Source: Streptomyces tateyamensis
GTDB taxonomy: Bacteria; Actinomycetota; Actinomycetes; Streptomycetales; Streptomycetaceae
Length of the DNA: 64,000 bases
NCBI RefSeq assembly: GCF_003205575.1
Contig: NZ_PYBW01000087.1
Coordinates: 11,888-75,887 of the forward strand
Direction of reading: 5' to 3'
Positions 24,040 to 32,377 of the stretch are shown here, in pieces. A program made the position numbers and the translations under genes. The stretch's first letter is position 1. The number at the start of each line of letters is the position of its first letter. The notes beneath the pieces were generated by a model. It was not told the DNA's origin and ran no database searches. It saw nothing but the letters and a program-made list of their open reading frames with translations.

Positions 24040-25119
24040 ATGGACCTTCCCGTGCTGCCCCCGGTCGAACCGATGCTGGCCAAGGCGGTCACCGAGATCC
24101 CGGACGGCCTGCACTACGAGGCCAAGTGGGACGGCTTCCGCGCCCTCGTGTTCCGCGACGGCGAGGCGGTGGAGGTGGCCAGCCGCACCGGCAAGTCGCT
24201 GGCCCGCTACTTCCCCGAGCTGCTGGACGCCTTCCGCGCCGAGCTCCCCGAGCGCTGCGTACTGGACGGCGAGATCGTGCTCGCCCATGACGGGCGGCTG
24301 CACTTCGAGGAGCTCCAGGAGCGGATCCACCCGGCCGACTCCCGGGTGCGCAGACTCGCGACCGAGAACCCGGCCACCTTCGTCGCCTTCGACCTGCTCG
24401 CGCTGGGTGACCGGTCGCTGATGGAGGTCCCCCTCGCGGAGCGCCGACCCGCCCTGGTGGCGGCTCTGGCGGGGGCCGGCCCCCGGGTCTTCACCGCCCC
24501 GGCCACCCGGGACCGGGCGCTGGCCCAGGAGTGGTTCACCGCCTTCGAGGGAGCCGGCCTGGACGGGATCGTGGCCAAGCCGCTGGACCAGCCCTACCGT
24601 CCGGGCGTGCGCGCGATGTTCAAGATCAAGCACGGGCGCACGGCCGACTGCGTGGTGGCCGGCTACCGCGAGCACAAGGACGGCCAGGGTGTCGGCTCGC
24701 TGCTGCTCGGCCTGTACGACGACGGGGGGACCCTGCAGCACGTGGGAGTCTGCTCCTCCTTCACCGCCGCCCGCCGCAAGGCGCTGACCACCGAGCTGGC
24801 GCCGCTGCGCCTCGCCGACCCGGCCGAGCACCCGTGGGCGGCCTGGACCGAGGAAGCCGCCCACGAGGCGAGCCGGATGCCCGGCGCGCCCAGCCGGTGG
24901 AGCGGCGGCAAGGACGCGCAGTGGGTCGCGCTCCGCCCTGAGCTGGTCTGCGAGGTCGCGTACGATCACATGGAAGGGACCCGGTTCCGGCACACCACCC
25001 GCTTCCAGCGCTGGCGGCCCGACCGGACCGCACGGAGCTGTGACTACAGCCAACTGGAGGAACCGGTCGGATTCGACCTGAACCAGCTACTGGCCCGGGG
25101 TGTCTCCCCCGACCGCTGA
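24040..25119 (+). CDS. ligC: ATP-dependent DNA ligase (LigC/LigD-ligase-like)
   Basis: A 359-residue ligase with adenylation and oligonucleotide-binding domains only. The nucleotide-binding motif I is EAKWDGFRA with Lys29 as the adenylated residue. Later motifs include VLDGEIVL (III), FVAFDLLAL (IIIa), GLDGIVAKPLDQPY (IV) and MFKIKHGRTADCVVAGY (V). The size fits LigC-type enzymes that can join ends with Ku and polymerase. There is no nuclease or polymerase domain. It is divergent from the second LigD-type polymerase. Activity as a nick/end-joining ligase is well supported; the symbol follows homology. Confidence 0.93.
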   Translation: MDLPVLPPVEPMLAKAVTEIPDGLHYEAKWDGFRALVFRDGEAVEVASRTGKSLARYFPELLDAFRAELPERCVLDGEIVLAHDGRLHFEELQERIHPADSRVRRLATENPATFVAFDLLALGDRSLMEVPLAERRPALVAALAGAGPRVFTAPATRDRALAQEWFTAFEGAGLDGIVAKPLDQPYRPGVRAMFKIKHGRTADCVVAGYREHKDGQGVGSLLLGLYDDGGTLQHVGVCSSFTAARRKALTTELAPLRLADPAEHPWAAWTEEAAHEASRMPGAPSRWSGGKDAQWVALRPELVCEVAYDHMEGTRFRHTTRFQRWRPDRTARSCDYSQLEEPVGFDLNQLLARGVSPDR

Positions 25120-25211
25120 AGTCCGGGGGCCGAGCGCCGAGCCCCAGGGGCCGACCGCTGGAGCCGACGGCCGACCGCCTCCGCGCTACCGAGGAACGGC
25201 AGGTGAGGATC

Positions 25212-25445
25212 ATGCTCCTCTCACGGCACGAAGCTCGGGAGAGCCGTCGGATCGAGGCCAGGCTGATCGCAGAGGACCCGCGGCTGGCACGAAGATTCGA
25301 CCAGTGGCGCCGCAGCCGCGACCGGGTGGCCGAGGCGGCCGCGCTCGCCACCGGCCGTGAACCGGCCCAGGACCCGGACGCCGCCCCGACCCGCCTGCGC
25401 CGCCTCTGGCACGAGATCCTGCGCGGCCGCATACCGCTGCCGTGA
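25212..25445 (+). CDS. Small DUF3040-like protein
   Basis: A 77-residue protein. Its opening, MLLSRHEARESRRIEARLIAEDPRLARRF, resembles the first helix of DUF3040 proteins (LSEHEQR..IE..L..EDP..A), but the membrane helices normally following are missing: the rest is Arg-rich and helical. ATG 25212 follows GGTGAGGATC. It may be a truncated or specialised DUF3040 relative. It is read in the same direction as the ligase and could share its transcript. Confidence 0.7.
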   Translation: MLLSRHEARESRRIEARLIAEDPRLARRFDQWRRSRDRVAEAAALATGREPAQDPDAAPTRLRRLWHEILRGRIPLP

Positions 25446-25604
25446 CCAGCACCGGCACCACCCCCGCCGCCCCCTCGACGGCGCCGCCACCACAGCCATC
25501 CCACCGGCGCCGTCACTCCAACGGCCGCGCGCGCCCGTCCGTCGGGGCGAGGGATTTGGCACCATCGAGTCAGGGGACACCCGAGGCCGAGAAGGTGAGT
25601 GCGG

Positions 25605-26126
25605 ATGTCCAGCGACGCGATCGTGCTGCTGAAGCAGGAGCACAAGGAGCTGCTGCGGCTCTTCAAGGCGTACCGCACCACGCCCCCCGCCGAACTGGCC
25701 GCGCGCGGCGAGCTGGCGCAGCACATCGTCCACGACCTGACCGTCCACTCGTACCTGGTCGACGAGGTGCTCTACCCGGAGGTCGTCAGCCTGCTGAAGG
25801 ACCCGGCCCACCCGGCCGTGCAGGGCTACCAGGACCACACGGCGGTGGATCGGCTCTGCGAGGAGGTGGCCGAGCGCAGCCCGGAGGACCCCGGCTTCGG
25901 CCAGAGCGTGGAGGCGATGCTGACCGCCGCGCTGCGCCAGATGGAGCGCGAGGAGCGCGAGTGGTTCCCCCTGCTGCGGGCCACGCTGAGCCGCCGGGAC
26001 CTGCAGCAGATCGGCACCCACGTTCTGGCGGTGCGCGAGACGGCCCCCCGCCACCTCCCCGAGGCCGCCCCCCACCCGGACGCCGACCAGCACCAGGGCG
26101 GCCCAGCCGTCCCAGGCGCCGCCTGA
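25605..26126 (+). CDS. Hemerythrin HHE-domain protein
   Basis: A 173-residue protein with two helical HHE repeats. Candidate iron ligands appear in LLKQEHKELLRLF, HIVHDLTVHSYLVDEVLYPEV, DHTAVDRLCEEV and EREEREWFPLL. Such proteins bind a di-iron centre and sense or handle oxygen, nitric oxide or peroxide, though not all members are characterised. The start (ATG 25605) has GAAGGTGAG upstream. The last 20 residues are a low-complexity His/Pro/Gln tail. It starts a run of small same-strand genes continuing to 27171. Confidence 0.9.
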   Translation: MSSDAIVLLKQEHKELLRLFKAYRTTPPAELAARGELAQHIVHDLTVHSYLVDEVLYPEVVSLLKDPAHPAVQGYQDHTAVDRLCEEVAERSPEDPGFGQSVEAMLTAALRQMEREEREWFPLLRATLSRRDLQQIGTHVLAVRETAPRHLPEAAPHPDADQHQGGPAVPGAA

Positions 26127-26222
26127 CCGCAGCGGGGCGAACCCCGCGCTGACCGCACCACCGCTGACCGCACCAACCACCCCCTCACCGACAGGGCACC
26201 ACCGACCAAGGAGGCAACCGCG

Positions 26223-26516
26223 ATGCCACCGACCGCCACCACCGACGGCACGCCCGAAGGCGTGGCCGCCACCCGCCTGCTCGACGACCGACTGCTGCAC
26301 GAACTGGAACAGCTGCACCGCACCCGGCACGAGACCTTCCTCTACGGCTCGGACGACGCGCTGCGCCACCACAGCGAGCGCACCGCCGCGCTGGAGGCCG
26401 AGTACCTGCGGCGCTTCCCGGACCGCCTGGTCACGGCCGGCCGCACCCGCTCGGGCGCCCGGGCCCGCGAGACCGCCGCCCGGGTCGAGGCCACCCCGAC
26501 CGAGAGCGCGGGCTGA
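26223..26516 (+). CDS. DUF6158-like small protein
   Basis: A 97-residue protein with a strong AAGGAGG ribosome binding site. It carries ATRLLDDRLLHELEQLHRTRHETFLYGSDDALRHHSERTAALEAEYLRRFP, which matches the DUF6158 family of actinobacterial small proteins. It is predicted all-helical and soluble. It lies between the hemerythrin gene and the DinB-like gene on the same strand, 10 nt before the latter, so an operon is likely. The function is unknown. Confidence 0.8.
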   Translation: MPPTATTDGTPEGVAATRLLDDRLLHELEQLHRTRHETFLYGSDDALRHHSERTAALEAEYLRRFPDRLVTAGRTRSGARARETAARVEATPTESAG

Positions 26517-26526
26517 GGCGGTCCGG

Positions 26527-27171
26527 ATGACCGATCCCACGGCGAGGGGGCCGGCCGCCCGGCCGTCCCCGGAAGAGCTGCTGCTCCTGCACGCGGAGGC
26601 GATGGCCTCGTTCGGCCGCCGGGTGGCGGGGGTGGCGGCGAACCAGTGGTCGGCGCCGACCCCGTGCGAGGGCTGGTCGGTGCGCGAGCTGGTGAACCAC
26701 CTGACCGTCGAACAGCTCTGGGTCCCCGAGCTGCTCCTGGGGGCCACCATCGCGGAGGTGGGCAGCCGCTTCGACGGCGACCGGCTGGGCGGCGACCCGG
26801 TCGCCGCCTGGACGGCGGCCGCGGCGGCCGCCCGGACCGCGCTGACCGGGCCGTACGCACTTGAGCTGACCGTCCACCTCTCCTACGGCGACCGCTCGGC
26901 GCTGGAGTACTGCTCCGAGCTGACCGTGGACCTGACCGTGCACACCTGGGACCTGGCCCGCGCCACCGCCCAGGACGCCCACCTGGCACCGGAACTGGTG
27001 GACTTCGCGCTGCACGAGGTCACCCCGTACGCGGACCAACTGGCCGGCACCGGCTACTTCGCCCCGGCGGTGCCCACCGCGCCGGACGCCGACCCGCAGA
27101 CCCGCCTGCTCGGACTGCTCGGCCGCCGGACCGAGCCCGAGCCGCGGATCGACCCGGAGCTGATGAGCTGA
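26527..27171 (+). CDS. TIGR03086/DinB-like mycothiol-dependent family protein
   Basis: A 214-residue protein of the actinobacterial DinB-like superfamily (TIGR03086). The key signature is PTPCEGWSVRELVNHL at about 45-60, where the His is a metal ligand. Further landmarks are DLTVHTWDLARA, with a second His, and the C-terminal YFAPAV. Relatives include mycothiol-dependent maleylpyruvate isomerase; most TIGR03086 members are uncharacterised. It directly follows the DUF6158-like gene. A detoxification role is inferred from family only. Confidence 0.85.
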   Translation: MTDPTARGPAARPSPEELLLLHAEAMASFGRRVAGVAANQWSAPTPCEGWSVRELVNHLTVEQLWVPELLLGATIAEVGSRFDGDRLGGDPVAAWTAAAAAARTALTGPYALELTVHLSYGDRSALEYCSELTVDLTVHTWDLARATAQDAHLAPELVDFALHEVTPYADQLAGTGYFAPAVPTAPDADPQTRLLGLLGRRTEPEPRIDPELMS

Positions 27172-27320
27172 CGCGCCGACAAGCTGCGCCGACCAGCTGC
27201 CGAGCTGACAATCCGCCGAGTTGATCGCACTCAAACTGCTGACCTCGACCCCCAGCAGCCACCCTCCGGAGAGCCCCCGTTCACCATCGGATATCGTCAC
27301 CGCTCTCATGACGCGAGAAC

Positions 27321-27350
27321 CGCGGCCCGGACCCCACGGTCCGGGCCGCG
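27321..27350. terminator. Perfect 13-bp hairpin
   Basis: A 13-bp perfect inverted repeat (27321-27333 and 27338-27350) with a 4-nt loop lies about 150 nt after the DinB-like gene and 50 nt before the LAXTG protein gene. It lacks a T tract, as is usual in streptomycetes. It is probably the terminator of the small-gene operon, but it could also lie in the leader of the next gene. Confidence 0.6.
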
Positions 27351-27399
27351 GGCGCGCACGGAACACTTCGTGCACCTACGTCCTAGGGAGCAAGTCCAC

Positions 27400-28269
27400 G
27401 TGCACCACCAACCCCTGCGCCGGATCCTTCCGGCCCTTGCGGCGCTCGGCATAGCCGCGGCCGCCCCGATGCTGACGGCAGGTCCGGCCGCCGCCCACGA
27501 CAGCGGCCACTGCGAGACCGCCGGGATCAGCTACTCGACCGACGGCGGCACCCACTTCACCAAGTCGGACGACCTGGGCGGCCCGGCCGGCCAGGTCGTC
27601 GTCAAGCTGGACGGGGAGGTCGCCCGCGGGTGCGAGTACCCGGTCTCGCTGGCCGCCTACTCCACCGAGGGCGCCACCTGGAAGACCTCGGGCAAGCAGA
27701 CCCTGGTCGGCTTCGCGACCGGCCTGCTCACCCAGCAGAAGCCGCAGCTGCTGCTGGACCTCGGCGGACGACTGCCGGAGTGCTTCGGACAGGTCGACCT
27801 GTACAACGGCAGCGAGAAGTACGCGGGCGACAAGGCCCCGCACTACCCGAACGCCGTGATCGGTGACGACAAGATCGCCTGGTGGAACGGCGGCAAGGCC
27901 TGCCCGTCCGGCACTCCGTCGTCCACCCCGAGCCCCAGCAGCTCGACCCAGGCGCCCAGCCCGACGCCGACCCCGAGCAGCACCACGCCGGCCACCGGCA
28001 GCCCGACGCCCTCGGCGAGCCCGAGCAAGTCGGCCTCCCCGAGCCCGTCGACCCCGAGCGGCACTGCCACCCCGGTGGCCCCGGCCCCCGGCACCGACGT
28101 GCCCAGCGGCAAGCCCGAGGTCAAGCCGGTCTCCGGCACGCCGACCAACCTGGCCAGCACCGGCACCGACGGCAGCGCGCTGGCCGTGACGGCCGGCGCG
28201 GGCGTCGTCCTGCTCGGCCTGGGCGCGGGCGCGGTGGTGCTCACCCGCCGCCGCAGCGCCAAGCGCTGA
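27400..28269 (+). CDS. LAXTG-anchored surface protein
   Basis: A 289-residue exported protein. A signal peptide (LRRILPALAALGIAAAAPMLTAGPAAAHD) precedes an extracellular domain at about 33-165 with four cysteines (two likely disulphides). A Pro/Ser/Thr-rich spacer spans about 170-250. The C-terminus has LASTG, then a hydrophobic helix and RRRSAKR tail: a class E sortase sorting signal. The protein should be covalently attached to the wall. GTG 27400 has AGGGAG upstream, better than the GTG at 27370. The domain resembles other streptomycete LAXTG proteins; its ligand is unknown. Confidence 0.88.
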   Translation: MHHQPLRRILPALAALGIAAAAPMLTAGPAAAHDSGHCETAGISYSTDGGTHFTKSDDLGGPAGQVVVKLDGEVARGCEYPVSLAAYSTEGATWKTSGKQTLVGFATGLLTQQKPQLLLDLGGRLPECFGQVDLYNGSEKYAGDKAPHYPNAVIGDDKIAWWNGGKACPSGTPSSTPSPSSSTQAPSPTPTPSSTTPATGSPTPSASPSKSASPSPSTPSGTATPVAPAPGTDVPSGKPEVKPVSGTPTNLASTGTDGSALAVTAGAGVVLLGLGAGAVVLTRRRSAKR

Positions 28270-28297
28270 CCGACACCGCTGACCGACACCACTACGG

Positions 28298-28325
28298 GGC
28301 CCGCGGCAGCACCGCCGCGGGCCCT
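28298..28325. terminator. Intrinsic terminator hairpin
   Basis: GGCCCGCGGC and GCCGCGGGCC-type arms around a short AGCACC loop lie about 30 nt downstream of the LAXTG gene stop and before the convergent DUF2277 gene. The stem is GC-only and there is no T run. It probably serves transcripts from the left. Confidence 0.65.
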
Positions 28326-28386
28326 TCGGCGGCAGGCCCGCCACCCGCACGCCCTGCCGTCACGAACAGCTACCGCTGCCTCGCGG

Positions 28387-28605
28387 TCAGCCCGTGCTCG
28401 CGCCCCGGACCCGCAGGCCGGCCAGCAGCTCCGCGGTGGCCTCCGCCACCGCGGCCACCGCCTGCTCGAACACCTCGCGGTTGTGCGCGGCCGGGGCCCG
28501 GAAGCCGGAGACCTTGCGGACGTACTGCAGGGCGGCCGCGTGGATGTCCTCCTCCGTCACCTCGGGCTGGACGGGCGGACGCAGCGTCTTGATGCTTCGG
28601 CACAT
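28387..28605 (-). CDS. DUF2277 family protein
   Basis: A 72-residue protein. It opens MCRSIKTLRPP and continues EVTEEDIHAAALQYVRKVSGFRAPAAHNREVFEQAV, the full-length DUF2277 pattern. Related proteins occur widely in actinobacteria without known function; the conserved Cys near the start and the Arg/His residues could form a small binding site. The ATG at 28605 is the family start. It lies divergent to the ligase gene at 28773. Confidence 0.87.
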   Translation of the reverse strand: MCRSIKTLRPPVQPEVTEEDIHAAALQYVRKVSGFRAPAAHNREVFEQAVAAVAEATAELLAGLRVRGASTG

Positions 28606-28772
28606 GGCTCCAGTCTGCCGCGCGACACCGACAATCGGACCCTCGCCCGCGACCGGATCCCTCCGACACCCGGGCCCCGCCCGCGACCCCGACACCCTGG
28701 CGAGTCCACCATCCGCCGCCGGACCCGGCTCCCGACTCGCCCCGTCCCCGGGTGCCGGGTGAGCATGGGTGC

Positions 28773-30314
28773 ATGCTGCTGGCCGACCTCGCCCGGACCT
28801 CGCAGGAGGTCGCCGCCACCACCGCGCGCTCGCGCAAGACCGCCCTGCTCGCCGAGCTGTTCCGGGCCACCGACCCGGCCGAGCTGCCGGTGGTGACCAC
28901 CTACCTGGCCGGCCGCCTCCCGCAGGGCCGGATCGGCGTCGGCTGGAGCAGCTTCGCCGACCCCGTCCCCCCGGCCACGACCGCCACCCTGACGGTGCCT
29001 CAGGTGGACCACGCGCTCACCGAGCTGGCCGCCGTCCGCGGCGCGGGAGCCCAGGCGGAGCGGCGCCGCCGTCTCGCCGATCTGCTGGCCGCCGCCACCC
29101 CCGTCGAGCAGGAGTTCCTGATCCGGCTGATCGGCGGCGAGGTCCGCCAAGGCGCGCTCGACGCGGTCGCGGTGGACGCCCTGGCCGCGGCGGGCGGGGC
29201 CGATCCGGCGGCGGTTCGCCGCGCGGTGATGCTCGGCGGCAGCCTCGGCGCGGTGGCCCGGGCGCTGCTCGCCGAAGGTCCGCAGGCCCTGGAGCTGTTC
29301 ACCCTGACCGTCGGCCGCCCGGTGCTGCCGATGCTGGCGCAGACCGCCGGGTCGGTCGCCGAGGCCCTTGACCGCCTCGGGCCCTGCCTGGTGGACGAGA
29401 AGCTGGACGGCGTGCGGATCCAGGTGCACCGGGACGGCGACCGGGTGCGGGTCTACACCCGCACGCTGGAAGAGATCACCGCCCGGCTGCCCGAGGTGGT
29501 GGCGGCCGCCCGGGCGCTGCCGGCGGACCAGGCGGTGCTGGACGGCGAGGTGGTCGCGCTCGGACCGGACGGGCGGACCAGGCCGTTCCAGCAGACCGCG
29601 GGGCGGGTCGGCTCCAGCCTGGACGTGCCGGGCGCCACCGAGGCGCTGCCCCTCACCCCGGTCTTCTTCGACCTGCTCGCGCTCCAGGGCCGCGACCTGC
29701 TGGCCGCGCCCACCGCCGAGCGGCAGGCCCGGCTGGCCGAGCTGGTCCCCGAGGAGCTGCGGGTGCGCCGGCTGACGGTGTCCGATCCGAGCGCGCCGGC
29801 CGAGCGGGCGGCGGCGGCCGAGTTCGCCGAGCAGGCACTGGCCCGCGGCCAGGAGGGCGTGGTGGTCAAGGCCCTGGACGCCGGCTACACGGCCGGGCGG
29901 CGCGGCGCGGGGTGGCTGAAGGTGAAGCCGGTGCACACGCTGGACCTGGTGGTGCTGGCGGCCGAGTGGGGACACGGACGGCGGGCCGGACGGCTGTCCA
30001 ACCTCCATCTGGGCGCCCGCCAGGAGGACGGCGGCTTCGCGATGCTCGGCAAGACCTTCAAGGGCCTGACCGACGCACTGCTCGCCTGGCAGACCGAACG
30101 GCTCCAGGAGCTGGCCGTCGCCCGGCCGCCCTGGGGGGTCGAGGTGCGGCCGGAGCTCGTGGTGGAGATCGCCTTCGACGGCGTCCAGCGCTCCACCCGC
30201 TACCCGGCCGGGGTGACGCTGCGGTTCGCCCGGGTGCTGCGCTACCGCGCGGACAAGACCCCCGCCGAGGCGGACACGGTCGCCACGGTCCGCGGTTTCC
30301 TGCCGGCGTCCTGA
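28773..30314 (+). CDS. ligB: ATP-dependent DNA ligase, LigB type
   Basis: A 513-residue ligase. It has an N-terminal DNA-binding domain (about 1-175), then the adenylation domain with motif I EKLDGVRIQVH, Lys210 being the adenylated residue. Further motifs are VLDGEVVAL, FFDLLALQG, EGVVVKALDAGY and WLKVKPVHTLDLVVLA, followed by an OB domain. This three-domain layout matches mycobacterial/streptomycete LigB, a nick-sealing enzyme distinct from the essential NAD+ ligase. ATG 28773 is preferred over GTG 28752. It is the second ATP-dependent ligase in this window. Confidence 0.93.
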   Translation: MLLADLARTSQEVAATTARSRKTALLAELFRATDPAELPVVTTYLAGRLPQGRIGVGWSSFADPVPPATTATLTVPQVDHALTELAAVRGAGAQAERRRRLADLLAAATPVEQEFLIRLIGGEVRQGALDAVAVDALAAAGGADPAAVRRAVMLGGSLGAVARALLAEGPQALELFTLTVGRPVLPMLAQTAGSVAEALDRLGPCLVDEKLDGVRIQVHRDGDRVRVYTRTLEEITARLPEVVAAARALPADQAVLDGEVVALGPDGRTRPFQQTAGRVGSSLDVPGATEALPLTPVFFDLLALQGRDLLAAPTAERQARLAELVPEELRVRRLTVSDPSAPAERAAAAEFAEQALARGQEGVVVKALDAGYTAGRRGAGWLKVKPVHTLDLVVLAAEWGHGRRAGRLSNLHLGARQEDGGFAMLGKTFKGLTDALLAWQTERLQELAVARPPWGVEVRPELVVEIAFDGVQRSTRYPAGVTLRFARVLRYRADKTPAEADTVATVRGFLPAS

Positions 30315-30351
30315 ACCCGGGCGGCGCTCGGGAATACCTGTGCAGTCAGGT

Positions 30352-30372
30352 ACTGTTCCCTCAGATAACAGT
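30352..30372. promoter_or_regulatory. Inverted repeat upstream of redox/MarR operon
   Basis: ACTGTT (30352-30357) and AACAGT (30367-30372) form a 6-bp inverted repeat with a 9-nt spacer, 29 nt before the oxidoreductase start. It is in a local low-GC patch. It is a plausible operator for the MarR regulator encoded second in the same operon, and would give autoregulation. The assignment rests on position and symmetry only. Confidence 0.5.
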
Positions 30373-30400
30373 TCGCATCTGTATCTCTACGGAGGACGCC

Positions 30401-31051
30401 ATGTCCAAGATCGCCGTTTTCGGTGCCGCCGGCAGCATCGGCAGCCAGGTCGTGCAGGAGGCGCTGGCGCGCGGGCACCAGGTCACCGCCGTGGTCCGCG
30501 ACCCGGCCAAGGTCACCATCACCCACCCGGCGCTCACCGTCGTCAAGGGCGACGTGCTGGACCCGGCCGAGGTGGCCGCTGCCGCCGCCGGGCAGGACGT
30601 GCTGGTCAGCGCGGTGGGCGGGGGCGACGGCCCGGGGCACCAGGCCACCATCGCGCCGTCCGCCGAGTCCCTGGTGGCGGGGCTGCGCGAGCTCGGCGAG
30701 CAGGCACCGCGACTGATCGTGGTCGGCGGCGCGGGTTCGCTGCGCACCCCGGACGGCGGCCAGGTGTGGGACGCCCCGGGGCTGCCCGACTGGCTGCTGC
30801 AGATCATGCACGCGCACGGCGACGCGCTGGACTACCTGCGCACCGTTACCGACGTGACCTGGACCAGCCTGAGCCCGGCCGCCCTGATCGAGCCGGGCGA
30901 GCGCACCGGCCGGTACCGCACCGCCACCGACGACCTGGTGGCGGCGGCCGACGGGACCAGCACCATCTCCGTCCCGGACTACGCCGTGGCCCTGGTGGAC
31001 GAGATCGAGCACCCGCAGCACCTGGGCGAGCGCTTCACCTGCGGTTACTGA
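30401..31051 (+). CDS. NAD(P)H-binding epimerase/reductase-like protein
   Basis: A 216-residue protein with a Rossmann fold: AVFGAAGSIGSQVVQEALARGHQVTAVVRDPAKV is the GxxGxxG nucleotide-binding start of the atypical SDR/NAD(P)H-binding family (PF13460 type). LIVVGGAGSL and TSLSPAALIEPGERTG are further family segments. It is likely a flavin or quinone-related reductase or epimerase; the substrate is unknown. The ATG has GGAGGA upstream. The MarR gene starts two bases after its stop, so the pair is one operon, a common arrangement for redox or electrophile response. Confidence 0.88.
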   Translation: MSKIAVFGAAGSIGSQVVQEALARGHQVTAVVRDPAKVTITHPALTVVKGDVLDPAEVAAAAAGQDVLVSAVGGGDGPGHQATIAPSAESLVAGLRELGEQAPRLIVVGGAGSLRTPDGGQVWDAPGLPDWLLQIMHAHGDALDYLRTVTDVTWTSLSPAALIEPGERTGRYRTATDDLVAAADGTSTISVPDYAVALVDEIEHPQHLGERFTCGY

Positions 31052-31053
31052 CC

Positions 31054-31548
31054 ATGGCCGACAACCGGGATCCGGTCGACCGGGTCGACCAGGTGCTGGC
31101 CGACCCGCGGATCCGGGCGGCCGGCGTGCTGTTCAACACCTCCGCCATGCTGGAGCGGCTGCTCGGCGCGGCGATCCAGCGGGAGACGGGGATCAGCCAC
31201 TCGATGTTCGAGGTGCTGCTGATGGTCGCCGCCGAACCGGCCGGCGCCCCGATGAGCCGGCTCTCCGGCGGGGCGCTGCTGACCAGCGGCGGGGCCACCC
31301 GGCTGGTCGACCGGATGGTGGAGGCGGGCCTGGTCACCCGGGCCCCGTCCGCGGCGGACCGCCGGGTCCAACTGGTCTCGCTCACCGAGCACGGCCGCGG
31401 GGTGCTGCTGGCTGCCGCCGCGGCGCACACCCGGGAGAGCGACCGCCTGATCGGCGCGGCCCTGTCGGCCGATCAGGCGGGTGCCATGGTCGAGTCGCTG
31501 GACCTGCTGGGCCGTCACCTGCGCACCGAGCAGCCCCCGCTGCGCTGA
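31054..31548 (+). CDS. MarR family transcriptional regulator
   Basis: A 164-residue winged-helix regulator. The recognition region is MSRLSGGALLTSGGATRLVDRMVEAGLVTRAPSAADRRVQLVSLTEHG, typical of MarR with the wing D-R-R. Its dimerisation helices are at both ends. It follows the NAD(P)H-binding gene by two bases and is probably cotranscribed and autoregulated through the inverted repeat at 30352-30372. Ligand or oxidant sensing is likely; there is no cysteine in the protein, so direct thiol-based sensing is not suggested. Confidence 0.92.
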   Translation: MADNRDPVDRVDQVLADPRIRAAGVLFNTSAMLERLLGAAIQRETGISHSMFEVLLMVAAEPAGAPMSRLSGGALLTSGGATRLVDRMVEAGLVTRAPSAADRRVQLVSLTEHGRGVLLAAAAAHTRESDRLIGAALSADQAGAMVESLDLLGRHLRTEQPPLR

Positions 31549-31570
31549 GCGACACGCACCCGTCAGCCCG

Positions 31571-32164
31571 TCAGGCTGCCGGGCTCCCGGGCCGTCCGTC
31601 CACCCGGCCGGACCAGTGCGGCTCCACTCGCGCCCAGTCGGCGGCCCACTGCCGCTGGGCGCGGTGGTCCAGGCTCCGACAGCGCAACAGGTAGAGCAGG
31701 TAGACCAGCAGGCCGAACGCGAGCAGGCAGACGGCCGCGGCGGCGACGGCCAGCAGCGCCAGCCCGGCCGCGGACGGTGGGGGGTCGGCCAGGTCGCCGC
31801 GGTCGGTGACCCAGATCGGCACCGACTGCCCTGGCGCGGCATCCCCGGTCAGCGCGAACCGGCCCGTCACGGGGTGGCCGGCGGGGTACGTCCAGGCGGC
31901 CCGCACCTGTTCGCCCGCCCGGAGCCGGCCGGCGACCGCGGGAGCGTCCGAGCCGGCCGCCCCCAGCACCGAGGCGTCGACGCGGTGCAGCCGCTCCGCC
32001 TGCGCCCTGGCGCGGGCCGGCGCGGTGGCCACCCCGTGCGCGGCCTGCACGGCACCGGCAGCCAGCACGAGCAGCAGGCCGCAGATCAGCAGCAGCCGGG
32101 CCCGGCTGCGGGCCCGGTCCAGCGGGCGCCACAGCGGTCCGGGGTCACGCAGGACTCGCCGCAC
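31571..32164 (-). CDS. Rv1733c-like two-helix membrane protein
   Basis: A 197-residue membrane protein. Membrane helices lie at about 25-47 (LLLICGLLLVLAAGAVQAAHG) and 140-170 (LALLAVAAAAVCLLAFGLLVYLLYLL), with an extracytoplasmic beta-rich domain between them (VRAAWTYPAGHPVTGRFALTG, SVPIWVTDRGD). This matches the Rv1733c-like family of actinobacteria. The GTG at 32164 has GAGAGGAC upstream and fits the family; a longer form from 32227 is less likely. The function is not known. The gene is convergent with the MarR gene. Confidence 0.85.
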   Translation of the reverse strand: MRRVLRDPGPLWRPLDRARSRARLLLICGLLLVLAAGAVQAAHGVATAPARARAQAERLHRVDASVLGAAGSDAPAVAGRLRAGEQVRAAWTYPAGHPVTGRFALTGDAAPGQSVPIWVTDRGDLADPPPSAAGLALLAVAAAAVCLLAFGLLVYLLYLLRCRSLDHRAQRQWAADWARVEPHWSGRVDGRPGSPAA

Positions 32165-32377
32165 GGCTGTCCTCTCTCCGGCACCGATCAGACGATCAGA
32201 CGATAACTCAGGACGGGACCCCCGCACCCTGTCTCACCGCACGCCTTTCCGCCGGACGGCTGAACCCCGGTCAGCAGGTGGCTGCACCACAGTCAGCACC
32301 TGACTGAACCACAGTCAGCACCTGACTCCGCCTCACCCGGTGCCCGAGTCCGCCTCGGTCACCACCTGACCCCGCCC

